Shown here piece by piece: positions 32,906-41,046 of a stretch of DNA of 64,000 nt. Positions within the stretch are counted from its first letter, which is position 1; every line of letters begins with the position of its first letter. Origin of the DNA: Streptomyces diacarni (lineage in GTDB: Bacteria > Actinomycetota > Actinomycetes > Streptomycetales > Streptomycetaceae). Location of the stretch: contig NZ_QOIN01000046.1 in assembly GCF_003323715.1 (NCBI RefSeq), positions 124,001 to 188,000 of the forward strand. Reading direction: 5' to 3'. The position numbers were made by a program, and so were the translations under genes. The notes beneath the pieces are model-generated. The model searched no databases. It saw only the letters and a program-made list of their open reading frames with translations, and was not told where the DNA came from.

Positions 32906-33679
32906 ATGACGAGTGCCGCCTCCGGTACCAACGATCCCCGCCACTCCCCTGTCGTGCGCCTCGTGCGCGTGTCCGAGCACGCTGCCGCCGCGGCAGCGCC
33001 AGGTGCGCAGGAACCGCTCTCGGCGGAAGAGCGCGAGCGCGCCGCCAAGTTCGTACGGCAGGCCGACCGCGACCGCTATCTGGTCGCCCACCTGGCGCTG
33101 CGCGAGGAGCTGGGCAGGCTGCTCGGCCTCGCCCCACAGGACGTGCCGTTCACCCGTGCCGACTGCCCCGTGTGCGAGGGCCCGCACGGACGGCCGTCCG
33201 TGCCGGGAGACCCGGTGCACTTCTCCCTCTCGCACGCCGGTGACCTGGTGGCGCTGGCGTTCGCCGCCGCACCCGTCGGTGTGGACGTGGAGCAGTATCC
33301 GTCCGTCGCCGCCGCCATCCAGACCACGTCCGCGCTCCACCCGAGCGAGCAGACCGAACTGGCCGCCCTCGCGCCGGACGCGCTGCCCGCCGCGTTCGCT
33401 CGTTGCTGGACGCGCAAGGAGGCCTATCTGAAAGGCACCGGGGCGGGTCTGGGGGAGGATCCCGCCCTCACGTACGTCAGCTCGCTGGACCGGCCCGCCC
33501 GGGTACCCGGCTGGCAGTTGACCGATCTGGCGGTGCCGGACGGTTACGCGGCTGCGAGCGCGCTCCGGCAGAGCGGGGCACGCGGTGAGGGCGCGGACGC
33601 CGCCTCGCCGACGGAAGCGTCGGAAGCGCCGACGGGATCGCCACCCGGGGGCGGGCCGGGGGAGAGCGAGCGGCGATGA
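32906..33679 (+). CDS. Sfp-type 4'-phosphopantetheinyl transferase
   Basis: A 257-residue enzyme that attaches the phosphopantetheine arm of CoA to carrier proteins of fatty-acid, polyketide or peptide synthases. Diagnostic motifs are VHFSLSHAGDLVALA, APVGVDVEQ with the Mg-binding Asp, and WTRKEAYLKGTGAGL. The C-terminal 45 residues are low-complexity Gly/Ser/Glu. No synthase lies in the window, so it probably serves remote clusters. ATG 32906 appears leaderless. Its stop overlaps the next start as ATGA. Confidence 0.9.
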   Translation: MTSAASGTNDPRHSPVVRLVRVSEHAAAAAAPGAQEPLSAEERERAAKFVRQADRDRYLVAHLALREELGRLLGLAPQDVPFTRADCPVCEGPHGRPSVPGDPVHFSLSHAGDLVALAFAAAPVGVDVEQYPSVAAAIQTTSALHPSEQTELAALAPDALPAAFARCWTRKEAYLKGTGAGLGEDPALTYVSSLDRPARVPGWQLTDLAVPDGYAAASALRQSGARGEGADAASPTEASEAPTGSPPGGGPGESERR

Positions 33680-34584
33680 GCCGGCGCACCGTAGTGATCG
33701 AGGCGCCCGCCAATCTGGGTCTGCGCCCTCCGGCGCCCGGCACCGTGCCGGGCTGCGGCAAGCTGCCGGGTGCCCTGCGCGACCAGGGGCTGCTTCGTGC
33801 GCTCGACGCCGTGGACGGCGGGGTCGTCGTCGCTCCCCGGTACGACCTGGGCGGGTGGGAGCCGGGCGACGGGGTCTTCCACGCGAAGCAGCTGGCCGGA
33901 TACGCCCGCCGCCTCGCCGACCGGCTCGAAGGGCACGTACGTGCGGGCGACTTCCCCGTCGTGCTGGGTGGCGACTGCTCCATCGTGCTGGGCACCGCGC
34001 TGGCGCTGCGCCGCATCGGGCGCTACGGCCTCGCCTATCTCGACGGGCACGACGACTTCCGGCACCCGGGAAACTCGACGCGGATCGGCGCGGCGGGCGG
34101 CGAGGCCCTGGCGCTGGTCACCGGGCGGGGGCAGCGCGACCTGGCCGACCTGGAGGGGCGGGGCCCGCTCGTGCGGGACGCCGATGTGGCGCTGCTGGGG
34201 TTGCGGGATCCGGAGAACGAACCGGAGAACGTGTTCGACGAGCTCGCGGAGCACGGGATCGCACACGCGGCCGTCGCGACCGTACGTGAGTGGGGCGCCC
34301 AGGCCGTGGCGCGCGAGGCCCTGGACCGGCTGGAGGCGGGCGGTCGCGACGGCTTCTGGGTACACCTGGACGCCGACGTGCTCGACCCGACTGTGCTGCC
34401 CGCGGTGGACAGCGCCGAGCCCGGCGGCCTCTTCCCCGGCGAACTGCGCGCTCTCCTCGCACCGCTGGTGGCGTCACCGCGCTGCGCGGGCTTCCAGCTG
34501 ACGGTCTACGACCCGGACCGGGACGCGGCGGAGATGCCAGGCGCGCGACTCCTCGCCGAACTGCTGACCGAGGTGCTGCGCTGA
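33676..34584 (+). CDS. arginase/agmatinase-family ureohydrolase
   Basis: A 302-residue binuclear-manganese hydrolase. The metal ligands are seen in VVLGGDCS, AYLDGHDDF and HLDADVLDP, the three signature blocks of the arginase/agmatinase/formiminoglutamase family. The substrate may be arginine or another guanidino compound, and the family is too diverse to decide. It overlaps the phosphopantetheinyl transferase gene by 4 nt, so the two are co-translated although no biochemical link is obvious. Confidence 0.88.
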   Translation: MSRRTVVIEAPANLGLRPPAPGTVPGCGKLPGALRDQGLLRALDAVDGGVVVAPRYDLGGWEPGDGVFHAKQLAGYARRLADRLEGHVRAGDFPVVLGGDCSIVLGTALALRRIGRYGLAYLDGHDDFRHPGNSTRIGAAGGEALALVTGRGQRDLADLEGRGPLVRDADVALLGLRDPENEPENVFDELAEHGIAHAAVATVREWGAQAVAREALDRLEAGGRDGFWVHLDADVLDPTVLPAVDSAEPGGLFPGELRALLAPLVASPRCAGFQLTVYDPDRDAAEMPGARLLAELLTEVLR

Positions 34585-34813
34585 GGCGACCCCGCGGCGC
34601 GCGAGAGCGGAGGGCACCGGCCGACGCCGACTGCCCCGCTCCGTCCCGGACAGCCGCCGTGCTCCGCTACTGGAGAGCCGGGGGCAGGGGGAAGGCGGTG
34701 GAGAGGCGCGGAAAGGATCTGGCGCACGCGGGGCCGAACGTGTTCCATGGTCATCGGGGGTCCCGGTCAGGCGGCGGCGCCCGTGGACGACGCGTGAAGA
34801 AGCGAGGTTGCCC

Positions 34814-36805
34814 GTGGCCACGACTGTACGACGCAGCACCCGGACCCTGCCCGTCGCGCCACTCGGCCCCGAGAACCCGCTGCCCGCGCTGCTGCCGCTG
34901 GACGAGGCCCACACCCTTCAGGAGTCCGAACGCGCCGCGCTGCCCGCCGAGATGGCCCGCCAGGTCGGGTACGGCCCGCTGCGCTCGGTGCTGCCTGCCC
35001 GGGTTTTCGACGGTTACGGGCGGCGGCGCGACCCTGCTGCGCTCGACACCCTGGTCCTGGAGAACGACCGCCTGTGCGTCACCGTCCTCCCGGGCCTCGG
35101 CGGGCGCGTGGCCTCGCTCTTCCACAAGCCGAGCGGCCGGGAACTCCTCTACGCCAACCCGGTGTTCCAGCCGGCCGACTTCGCGCTGAACGGTGCCTGG
35201 TACTCGGGAGGCATCGAGTGGAACATCGGTGCGACGGGGCACACGACGCTCTCCTGCGCCCCCCTGCACGCGGCGCGCGTGCCCGCACCCGGCGGGGACG
35301 GCGCGATGGTGCGGCTGTGGGAGTGGGAACGGCTGCGCGACACCCCGTTCCAGGTGGACCTGTGGCTGCCCGACGAGTCCGACTTCCTGTACGTCGGCGC
35401 CCGTATCCGCAATCCGCACGACCGCACCGTGCCGGTCTACTGGTGGTCGAACATCGCCGTCCCCGAGGACGAGGGCACGCGCGTCCTCGCGCCCGCCGAG
35501 GAGACCTGGTATTTCGCCTACGAGCGCCGGCTGCGCCGCATCCCCGTTCCAGAGTGGCGCGGCACGGACCTCAGCTATCCGCTGCACAGCCGGTTCCCCG
35601 CCGACTACTTCTACGAGGTGCCGGAGGGCGCCCGTAAGTGGATCGCTTCGCTCGACGAGAAGGGGAAGGGACTCGTCCAGACCTCCACGGACGTGCTGCG
35701 CGGCCGCAAGCTGTTCGTCTGGGGCTCGGGTCCGGGCGGCAGGCGCTGGCAGCAGTGGCTGACGGAGCCGGGCACGCCCGGATACGTCGAGATCCAGGCG
35801 GGCCTGGCACGCACCCAGCTCGAACACGTCCCGCTGGAGGCGGGCGGCGAGTTCGCCTGGCTGGAGGCCTACGGTCCGCTGGCCACCGACCCCGCCGCCG
35901 TCCACGGCGCCGACTGGGCCGCGGCGCGCGGCCACACCCAGGAGCGGCTGGAGGCCGCGCTGCCCCGGTCCTGCGTGGAGGCGGCGTACGAGGCGTGGCG
36001 GCCGTACGCCGACGCCGACCCCGAGGGGGAGCCGCTGGCGGTCGGCTCGGGATGGGGCGCGCTGGAGGTGGAGCGCGGCGGCTTCACACTGCCCGGCACC
36101 CCGTTCGCGGCGGAGACGATGGGTGAGGAGCAGCGGCCGTGGGCGCAGCTGCTGCGCACCGGCGCGCTGCCGTGCGGGCCTGCGGACAGCCCTCCGGGAC
36201 CCACGCTGGTCGCGGCCGGGTGGCGGGAGTTGCTGGAGTCCGCGCACGCCGCGAAGGGCGCGGCCCGGCACGAGCTGGACCACCACCTGGGTGTGGCGCA
36301 GTGGCACGCGGGGGACCGGTCCCAGGCGGTGCGCAGTTGGGAACGCTCCCTCGATTCCGCGCAGAGGGGCGCGCGCTGGCCGGCGCTGCGCTGCCTGGCC
36401 GTCGCCGACCAGCAGGAGGGGAACACGGCCCGCGCGGCCCAGCGGAGCCTCGACGCCGTCACGGACGCGCGTAAGAGCCTGGACACCGGCCGGGTCTCGG
36501 CGAGGGCGGCGCTGAGCGCGCTCGCGCGCGAAGCGGTCGAGGCGCTGCTGGCGGCGGACCGCCCCGGCGAGGCGGCCACCGTGCTGGACGAGCTCTCCGC
36601 GGCCGAGCGCGCTCTGGGGCGCTTCCGGCTGCTGCACGCCCGCGTCCTGCTGGCGCGGGGGGACACCGCCGGCGCCCGCGCCGTCTTCGACGGCGACTTC
36701 GAGGTGGAGGACCTGCGCGAGGGTGAGGAAGTACTGAGCGACACCTGGGCGGCGCTGACGGACGAACCCCTGCCGGACCACTACGACTTCCGCATGCGTC
36801 CGTAG
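34814..36805 (+). CDS. DUF5107-domain protein with C-terminal TPR-like region
   Basis: A 663-residue protein of the DUF5107 group. Residues about 60-330 form an aldose-epimerase-like beta-sandwich (TVLPGLGGRVASLFHKPSGRE, then WWSNIAVPEDEGTRVL). From about 470 onwards the sequence is helical with TPR-type pairs (HHLGVAQWHAGDRSQAVRSW). Such proteins probably bind or process carbohydrate, but no activity is established. GTG 34814 is preferred because GCGAGG lies 6 nt before it; a TTG at 34808 would be too close. It is preceded by a 229-bp gap with no recognisable element. Confidence 0.82.
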   Translation: MATTVRRSTRTLPVAPLGPENPLPALLPLDEAHTLQESERAALPAEMARQVGYGPLRSVLPARVFDGYGRRRDPAALDTLVLENDRLCVTVLPGLGGRVASLFHKPSGRELLYANPVFQPADFALNGAWYSGGIEWNIGATGHTTLSCAPLHAARVPAPGGDGAMVRLWEWERLRDTPFQVDLWLPDESDFLYVGARIRNPHDRTVPVYWWSNIAVPEDEGTRVLAPAEETWYFAYERRLRRIPVPEWRGTDLSYPLHSRFPADYFYEVPEGARKWIASLDEKGKGLVQTSTDVLRGRKLFVWGSGPGGRRWQQWLTEPGTPGYVEIQAGLARTQLEHVPLEAGGEFAWLEAYGPLATDPAAVHGADWAAARGHTQERLEAALPRSCVEAAYEAWRPYADADPEGEPLAVGSGWGALEVERGGFTLPGTPFAAETMGEEQRPWAQLLRTGALPCGPADSPPGPTLVAAGWRELLESAHAAKGAARHELDHHLGVAQWHAGDRSQAVRSWERSLDSAQRGARWPALRCLAVADQQEGNTARAAQRSLDAVTDARKSLDTGRVSARAALSALAREAVEALLAADRPGEAATVLDELSAAERALGRFRLLHARVLLARGDTAGARAVFDGDFEVEDLREGEEVLSDTWAALTDEPLPDHYDFRMRP

Positions 36806-36820
36806 CCCGTAGCCCGTAGC

Positions 36821-36839
36821 CCCGCAGGGCCGCTGCGGG
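36821..36839 (+). terminator. small terminator-like hairpin
   Basis: CCCGCAG (36821-36827) and CTGCGGG (36833-36839) pair around a 5-nt loop 15 bp after the DUF5107 stop. A short CCGTAGC triplication precedes it. Confidence 0.5.
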
Positions 36840-36916
36840 CGGCCCCGCGGCCCTCGGGCGGGGTTGGCGGGGCCGGGTTCGCGACTGCCGTGTGCGTCAC
36901 ACGCCGGGAAGGAACC

Positions 36917-37273
36917 TCACTCAGGGGCGTCCTTCCTGTCCATGTACTCGAAGACGCTGCCGTCGGGGTGGCGGGCCACCAGACTGCGGCCGATGGGCGT
37001 GGACTTGGGGCCCGCGATGATCTGGGCTCCGACGGTGTGCAGGTCGGCCAGCGCGTCGTCGACGTCCTTCACGGCGAGCGTCGCCTTGATCTTGCTGAGC
37101 ACCTCCAGTTGCCCTTCGGGGCCGCTCATCAGGAAGAACGGGCCCACGGCGGCGACCTCCACCGAGCCGTTCTCGAAGCGCGCCGCCTCCGCACCCGCCA
37201 GCCGCTCGTACACCGGTACCGCCGCGTCCAGATCGTCGACGCAGATACGCAGCGAGGTCCCCAGAATATCCAT
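36917..37273 (-). CDS. VOC-superfamily (glyoxalase-like) protein
   Basis: A 118-residue single-module vicinal-oxygen-chelate protein. It has the typical start DILGTSLRICVDDLDAAVPVYERL and the C-terminal half IIAGPKSTPIGRSLVARHPDGSVFEYMD, where a terminal metal-binding Glu would lie. Members are dioxygenases, lyases or bleomycin-type binding proteins, and the role here is unknown. ATG 37273 has no ribosome-binding site and is 6 nt downstream of TAGGGT, so leaderless translation is likely. Confidence 0.82.
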   Translation of the reverse strand: MDILGTSLRICVDDLDAAVPVYERLAGAEAARFENGSVEVAAVGPFFLMSGPEGQLEVLSKIKATLAVKDVDDALADLHTVGAQIIAGPKSTPIGRSLVARHPDGSVFEYMDRKDAPE

Positions 37274-37279
37274 GGCCCT

Positions 37280-37285
37280 ACCCTA
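37280..37285 (-). promoter_or_regulatory. candidate -10 box, leaderless VOC mRNA
   Basis: On the minus strand this reads TAGGGT, 6 nt before the ATG at 37273. Confidence 0.4.
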
Positions 37286-37375
37286 GGACGGGCCGCAGGT
37301 CCCGCCGAAACCCGGCGGGGGGCGGGGAGTTGCCCCGCACGTCGTTTCCGTTCACACGTGGCAGAGGATCTCGCG

Positions 37376-38185
37376 TCACACGTGGCAGAGGATCTCGCCG
37401 TGGACGACGGTGAACCAGCCGTCCTCTTCCGCGCCCCAGGCCCGCCACGCCTCGGCGACGCGGCGCAGTTCCTGCCGGGTGGCCAGGCCGGACTCCACCG
37501 CGACGGTGGCGTAGCGGGAGTCCACCGTGCGGTCCGCCCACAGCCCGCTCCACCAGGCGCGTTCTGCGGGTGAGGCGAAGCACCAGGTGCCGGTGGTGAT
37601 CTCGACATCGGCGAAGCCCGCCTGCCGTGCCCACGCGTGCAGTCGGCGTCCGGCGTCAGGCTCGCCGCCGTTGGCCCGTGCGACCCGCCGGTAGAGGTCC
37701 AGCCACTCGTCCATGCCGGGCACCTGCGGGTACCAGAACATTCCGCCGTAGTCCGCGTCGCGGGCGGCGACCACTCCGCCGGGCGCGCACACCCGGCGCA
37801 TCTCGCGCAACGCGGTGACGGGGTCGCCGACGTGCTGGAGGGTCTGGTGCGCGTGGACCACCTCGAAGCTGTCGTCGGGGAAGTGGAGAGCGTGGACGTC
37901 GCCTGTCGTGAACTCCGTGTTGCTCACCCCGCGTTCCGCCGCCGTCTCGCGGGCCTGGGCCAGTACGCCCTCGGCGGCGTCGAGTCCGGTGACCGTGCCC
38001 TGTGGCACCAGGGTGGCGAGGTCGGCCGTGATGGTGCCGGGCCCGCAGCCGACGTCCAGGACGCGGTGGTCCGGGCGCAGCGCGCCGAGCAGGTAGGCAG
38101 CGGAGTTGTCGGCGGTGCGCCAGCGGTGCGAGCGCAGGACGGACTCGTGGTGGCCGTGGGTGTATACGGCGGTCTCGTGTGCCAT
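37376..38185 (-). CDS. class I SAM-dependent methyltransferase
   Basis: A 269-residue Rossmann-fold methyltransferase: motif I is VLDVGCGPGTITADLA, the acidic motif II residue follows in VTGLDAAEGVLAQA, and FEVVHAHQTLQHVGDP is motif IV. The substrate is unknown. The ATG at 38185 is preceded by a TAGGCT -10 box at only 6 nt and a TTGCTC -35, so the mRNA is probably leaderless. A near-perfect 25-bp palindrome covers the -35 region and should control it. A CACGTGTGA-type repeat occurs twice around the stop codon. Confidence 0.88.
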   Translation of the reverse strand: MAHETAVYTHGHHESVLRSHRWRTADNSAAYLLGALRPDHRVLDVGCGPGTITADLATLVPQGTVTGLDAAEGVLAQARETAAERGVSNTEFTTGDVHALHFPDDSFEVVHAHQTLQHVGDPVTALREMRRVCAPGGVVAARDADYGGMFWYPQVPGMDEWLDLYRRVARANGGEPDAGRRLHAWARQAGFADVEITTGTWCFASPAERAWWSGLWADRTVDSRYATVAVESGLATRQELRRVAEAWRAWGAEEDGWFTVVHGEILCHV

Positions 38186-38191
38186 GGGGGC

Positions 38192-38222
38192 AGCCTAACG
38201 AGCTGTCTTGCCATGTGAGCAA
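38192..38222 (-). promoter_or_regulatory. candidate methyltransferase promoter
   Basis: The minus strand reads TTGCTC (38217-38222), a 19-bp spacer and TAGGCT (38192-38197). The predicted start falls at or next to the ATG at 38185. Confidence 0.5.
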
Positions 38223-38236
38223 CTATTGTTCACATG
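38212..38236. promoter_or_regulatory. 25-bp palindromic operator
   Basis: CATGTGAGCAA, the centre CTA and TTGTTCACATG form a palindrome with one mismatched pair. It overlaps the -35 box of the methyltransferase promoter. Size and symmetry suit a dimeric MarR- or TetR-type repressor. Confidence 0.6.
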
Positions 38237-38460
38237 ATGGACAGGTGGTGGGCGCATGGTGGCAGCTGTGCGCCCTGGTGGAGGGACCGGCACACGGCTG
38301 GTTTGCCCTCCGCGACGCGGGGCACCCGGGCGCCCGTGCTTCGGCAAGAAGGCACATCCGCGGGTAAGACGCGCGCGCCCCAGGGCCGTTCGGCTGCCCC
38401 GCCGGTGCCTCGCTCCCGCGGTGTCTGTCCGACGACGTGACCGGTAGGGGAGCACAGCCG

Positions 38461-39636
38461 ATGACCCTTCGTACGAAGCGCTCGAGGCACCCGCACGACG
38501 ACGCGCCCGACACCGCGGGGGATTTCCGACGCATCGCCGCACTGCCTGACGGGCCCGAGAAGGAAGAGCTGCGCCGGCGTGTGGTGCGGGCCTGGATGCC
38601 GATGGCCGGACGGCTGGCCCGGCACTTCCGCAACCGGGGTGAGGCGCTGGAAGACCTCCAGCAGGTCGCCGCGCTCGGCCTGGTCAAGGCCGTCGCCCGG
38701 TACGACGTCTCGCGCGGCTGCGCGTTCGAGAGTTTCGCCGTGCCGACCATCGTCGGCGAGGTCAAGCGGCACTTCCGCGACCACATGTGGGGGCTGCACG
38801 TGCCCCGGCGCGTGCAGGAGCTGCGCAACCGGGTCCGCGTCAGCCAGCGCGAGCTCAGCCAGTCGCTCGACGGGCGCACCCCTTCCGTGCGGCGGATCGC
38901 CGAGCACGCCGGGCTGCGTGAGGAGGACGTGCTGCTGGGCATGGAGGCGCTGGAGAGCTACAGCACGCTGTCACTGGACGCACAACTTCCCGGCGCGGAC
39001 GACGGGTACTGCCTCGTCGACACCCTTGGCAGCTGCGAACCCGGCTTCGACCAGGTCGTCTACCGCGAGGCGGTCAAACCGCGCCTGCAGCGGCTGCCGG
39101 AGCGCGAACGGCACATCCTCTACCTGCGCTTCTTCTGCGACATGACGCAGAGCCGGATCGCCGAACAGCTCGGTATCTCGCAGATGCACGTCTCCCGGCT
39201 CATCAGCCGCACGTGCAGCCGCCTCCACCACGAGGTGGAGGCCGACCGGCGCCTCGAACACGGGGCGCCCGACGCGGCGGCGCCCGACGCCCGTGGTCAC
39301 GACAGCCAGAGGGTCCAGGAGGACCAGGAAGCCGAGGCGTCTGACGCCTCGGAGCCGGGCGTGCGGGTGACGGGGCGGGCCCCGGGGGCCGAACCCGCGC
39401 GCTGTGGCACCCGCGAGGGCGACGGGCGGCGTAAGGACCTGCGCCGGCACGCGGCTCACCGCCGTACGAACACCAACACGCACGCGAACACCCAGACGCG
39501 CACCAACACCAACGCCCACACCAACGCCCACACCAAAACCGTCACCGACAGCAACCGGGAGCACCAGCAGGCCTCCGGGACGGGCGGGCGCGCCCGGCGC
39601 GGGCACGCCCCGGCACCGGTCACGACCCGCGGCTGA
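38461..39636 (+). CDS. SigB/SigF-family RNA polymerase sigma factor with long C-terminal tail
   Basis: A 391-residue group 3 sigma factor of the Streptomyces stress/sporulation class (SigB/F/G relatives). Region 2 lies around 45-115 (EDLQQVAALGLVKAVARYD, FAVPTIVGEVKRHFRDHMW), region 3 around 125-175 and region 4 around 205-258 (LPERERHILYLRFF, then the helix-turn-helix IAEQLGISQMHVSRL). The usual protein ends near residue 265. This one continues for 126 residues of charged, then Thr/Asn/His-rich sequence (336-362). No anti-sigma gene is adjacent. ATG 38461 with GGGGAG is preferred over GTG 38437. Confidence 0.9.
   Translation: MTLRTKRSRHPHDDAPDTAGDFRRIAALPDGPEKEELRRRVVRAWMPMAGRLARHFRNRGEALEDLQQVAALGLVKAVARYDVSRGCAFESFAVPTIVGEVKRHFRDHMWGLHVPRRVQELRNRVRVSQRELSQSLDGRTPSVRRIAEHAGLREEDVLLGMEALESYSTLSLDAQLPGADDGYCLVDTLGSCEPGFDQVVYREAVKPRLQRLPERERHILYLRFFCDMTQSRIAEQLGISQMHVSRLISRTCSRLHHEVEADRRLEHGAPDAAAPDARGHDSQRVQEDQEAEASDASEPGVRVTGRAPGAEPARCGTREGDGRRKDLRRHAAHRRTNTNTHANTQTRTNTNAHTNAHTKTVTDSNREHQQASGTGGRARRGHAPAPVTTRG
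39466..39546 (+). repeat. low-complexity ACC/AAC/CAC codon tract in sigma-factor gene
   Basis: This in-frame tract encodes a Thr-Asn-His run and includes ACCAACGCCCAC twice in tandem. Its strand composition (C/A on the coding strand, almost no T) differs from the flanking code. It is a likely site of slippage. Confidence 0.65.
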
Positions 39637-39780
39637 GAGCCCTGTCCCGGACGGGAGCGCGGCCGACCGCCGAGGCACCGTGCTCCGGCACGGGGGCCTC
39701 CGTGTCGGCGATGCCGGTGTCACCGCCGTCTGCGAAGGTGTACACAAGACGGTTGTCTGATCTACGGGTAGGCGGCACAT

Positions 39781-41046
39781 ATGCGGCGCACCGGCCAGGG
39801 GAGCGGAGGGGGCGCGGGCCCGCGCCCCCTGGCCGGCCTGGCCGCCGTGCGGGAGTCCGCGTGCGGGTACTGGCGGCGACGCGGTGTGCCGACCGAGCCG
39901 GCGCAGGTGGCAGTGGCTCCCGCGGCGCCACTGCTGCTGCTCGCCGTCCTGGCGGCCGCGGGCAGGCAGGAGCGGCCGGGTGCGGCAGGCGTGCTCCTGC
40001 CGCACCCGTGCGCGTCGTGGTACGCGCCGCAGGCGCACCTGCTGGGGCAGCCGGTGCGCACGGTGCCGGTGCCCGCCGAGTGCGGTGGTGTGCCCGACCC
40101 CTTCGCGCTGCTGGAGACGGTGCGCAGGGCGCGTGCGGCCGGGGAGGCGCCGCACGCGCTGGTGCTCTCCGTCGCCGACGACGTCACGGGCACGGCCGCA
40201 CCGCCCGAACTGCTGCATGAGGTGTGCGAGGCGGCCGTCGCCGAGGAGCTGCTGCTGGTCAGCGACGAGACGTGGCGCGACACCTCGCACGCCGCGGGCG
40301 ACACCGTCGTGGTCAGTCCGGCCCAGATGCTGGCGGAGGCGGGCCGTCCCGAGCAGGTGGTGGTCCTCACCGACCTCGGCGCCGCGCTGCCGCAGCCCGA
40401 CCTGTGCGCGGGCGTCGCACGGTTCTCCGCCACGCGCGACGGCGCACTCCTCGGTGAACAGGTGCACGAGGTATTGGGCCTGCTCGGCTCGGGGCTGTCG
40501 GAGCGGGCGGCGGAAGCGGCCGAGGCGGCGCTGTCCGAGTCCGCCCAGCTGTGCTCCCGCCGGGACGCCGATGCCCGTCGGCACGGCCGGCTGGCCTGGA
40601 TGCTCCACGGGGCGGTCACCGAGGCCGGAGCCACCTGCCGCCCGCCCCACCTGGGCCGACACGTCTACGCCGACCTGGACCAGCTCAGGACCCGGCTCGC
40701 CGCGCGCGGCATCACCGACGCGCCGGGCCTGGAGGCGGAGCTGGTGCGGCGCCTCGGGCCGTACGCGGAGGGCGGGCACCGCTTCGGTGACGATCCACGT
40801 GAGCTGCGGGTGCGGCTGTCGACGGAGGCGCTCGGCGGCGCCTCGCCCCGCCCCTCCGCCGCCGTCGCCCCGGTGGCCCCCACCGTCTCCTCCACCGCCG
40901 CGGGGCCTGCCGACGCCGGGCCGGTGCCGGGGGCACGGCAGCGCGGCCCCGCGGGCCCGGTGCCGGAGGAATCGCCGGGCGCGGCTGAGGCGTTGGCACA
41001 GGTGCAGTCGGTGCTGACCGACCTCACGGATGGGAGCCCTCATTAG
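39781..41046 (+). CDS. lysine-free aminotransferase-fold (class I/II) protein
   Basis: A 421-residue protein that reads as a degenerate fold-type I aminotransferase. LSVADDVTGTAAPPELLHEV stands where L-x-N-P-N-N-P-T-G is expected. SDETW at 161-165 corresponds to the PLP-contacting SDE-x-Y, and RVRLST lies near the usual late arginine. At the PLP-lysine site it has TDLGAALPQPDLCAG (197-211), and there is not a single lysine in the whole protein, so no Schiff base with PLP can form. The last 70 residues are Pro/Ala-rich. The next gene (MBL) starts immediately after its TAG. Confidence 0.75.
   Translation: MRRTGQGSGGGAGPRPLAGLAAVRESACGYWRRRGVPTEPAQVAVAPAAPLLLLAVLAAAGRQERPGAAGVLLPHPCASWYAPQAHLLGQPVRTVPVPAECGGVPDPFALLETVRRARAAGEAPHALVLSVADDVTGTAAPPELLHEVCEAAVAEELLLVSDETWRDTSHAAGDTVVVSPAQMLAEAGRPEQVVVLTDLGAALPQPDLCAGVARFSATRDGALLGEQVHEVLGLLGSGLSERAAEAAEAALSESAQLCSRRDADARRHGRLAWMLHGAVTEAGATCRPPHLGRHVYADLDQLRTRLAARGITDAPGLEAELVRRLGPYAEGGHRFGDDPRELRVRLSTEALGGASPRPSAAVAPVAPTVSSTAAGPADAGPVPGARQRGPAGPVPEESPGAAEALAQVQSVLTDLTDGSPH

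Noticed and set aside
38336..38367. Autoregulatory SigB-type promoter (GTGCTT ... GGGTAA) before the sigma-factor gene
   Set aside because: The GGGTAA half is good, but the only -35-like match is 20 bp away, outside the usual 14-16 bp spacing.
39752..39771. SigB-type promoter before the lysine-free aminotransferase-like gene
   Set aside because: GTTG and GGGTAG are present but only 10 bp apart, too close for this promoter class.
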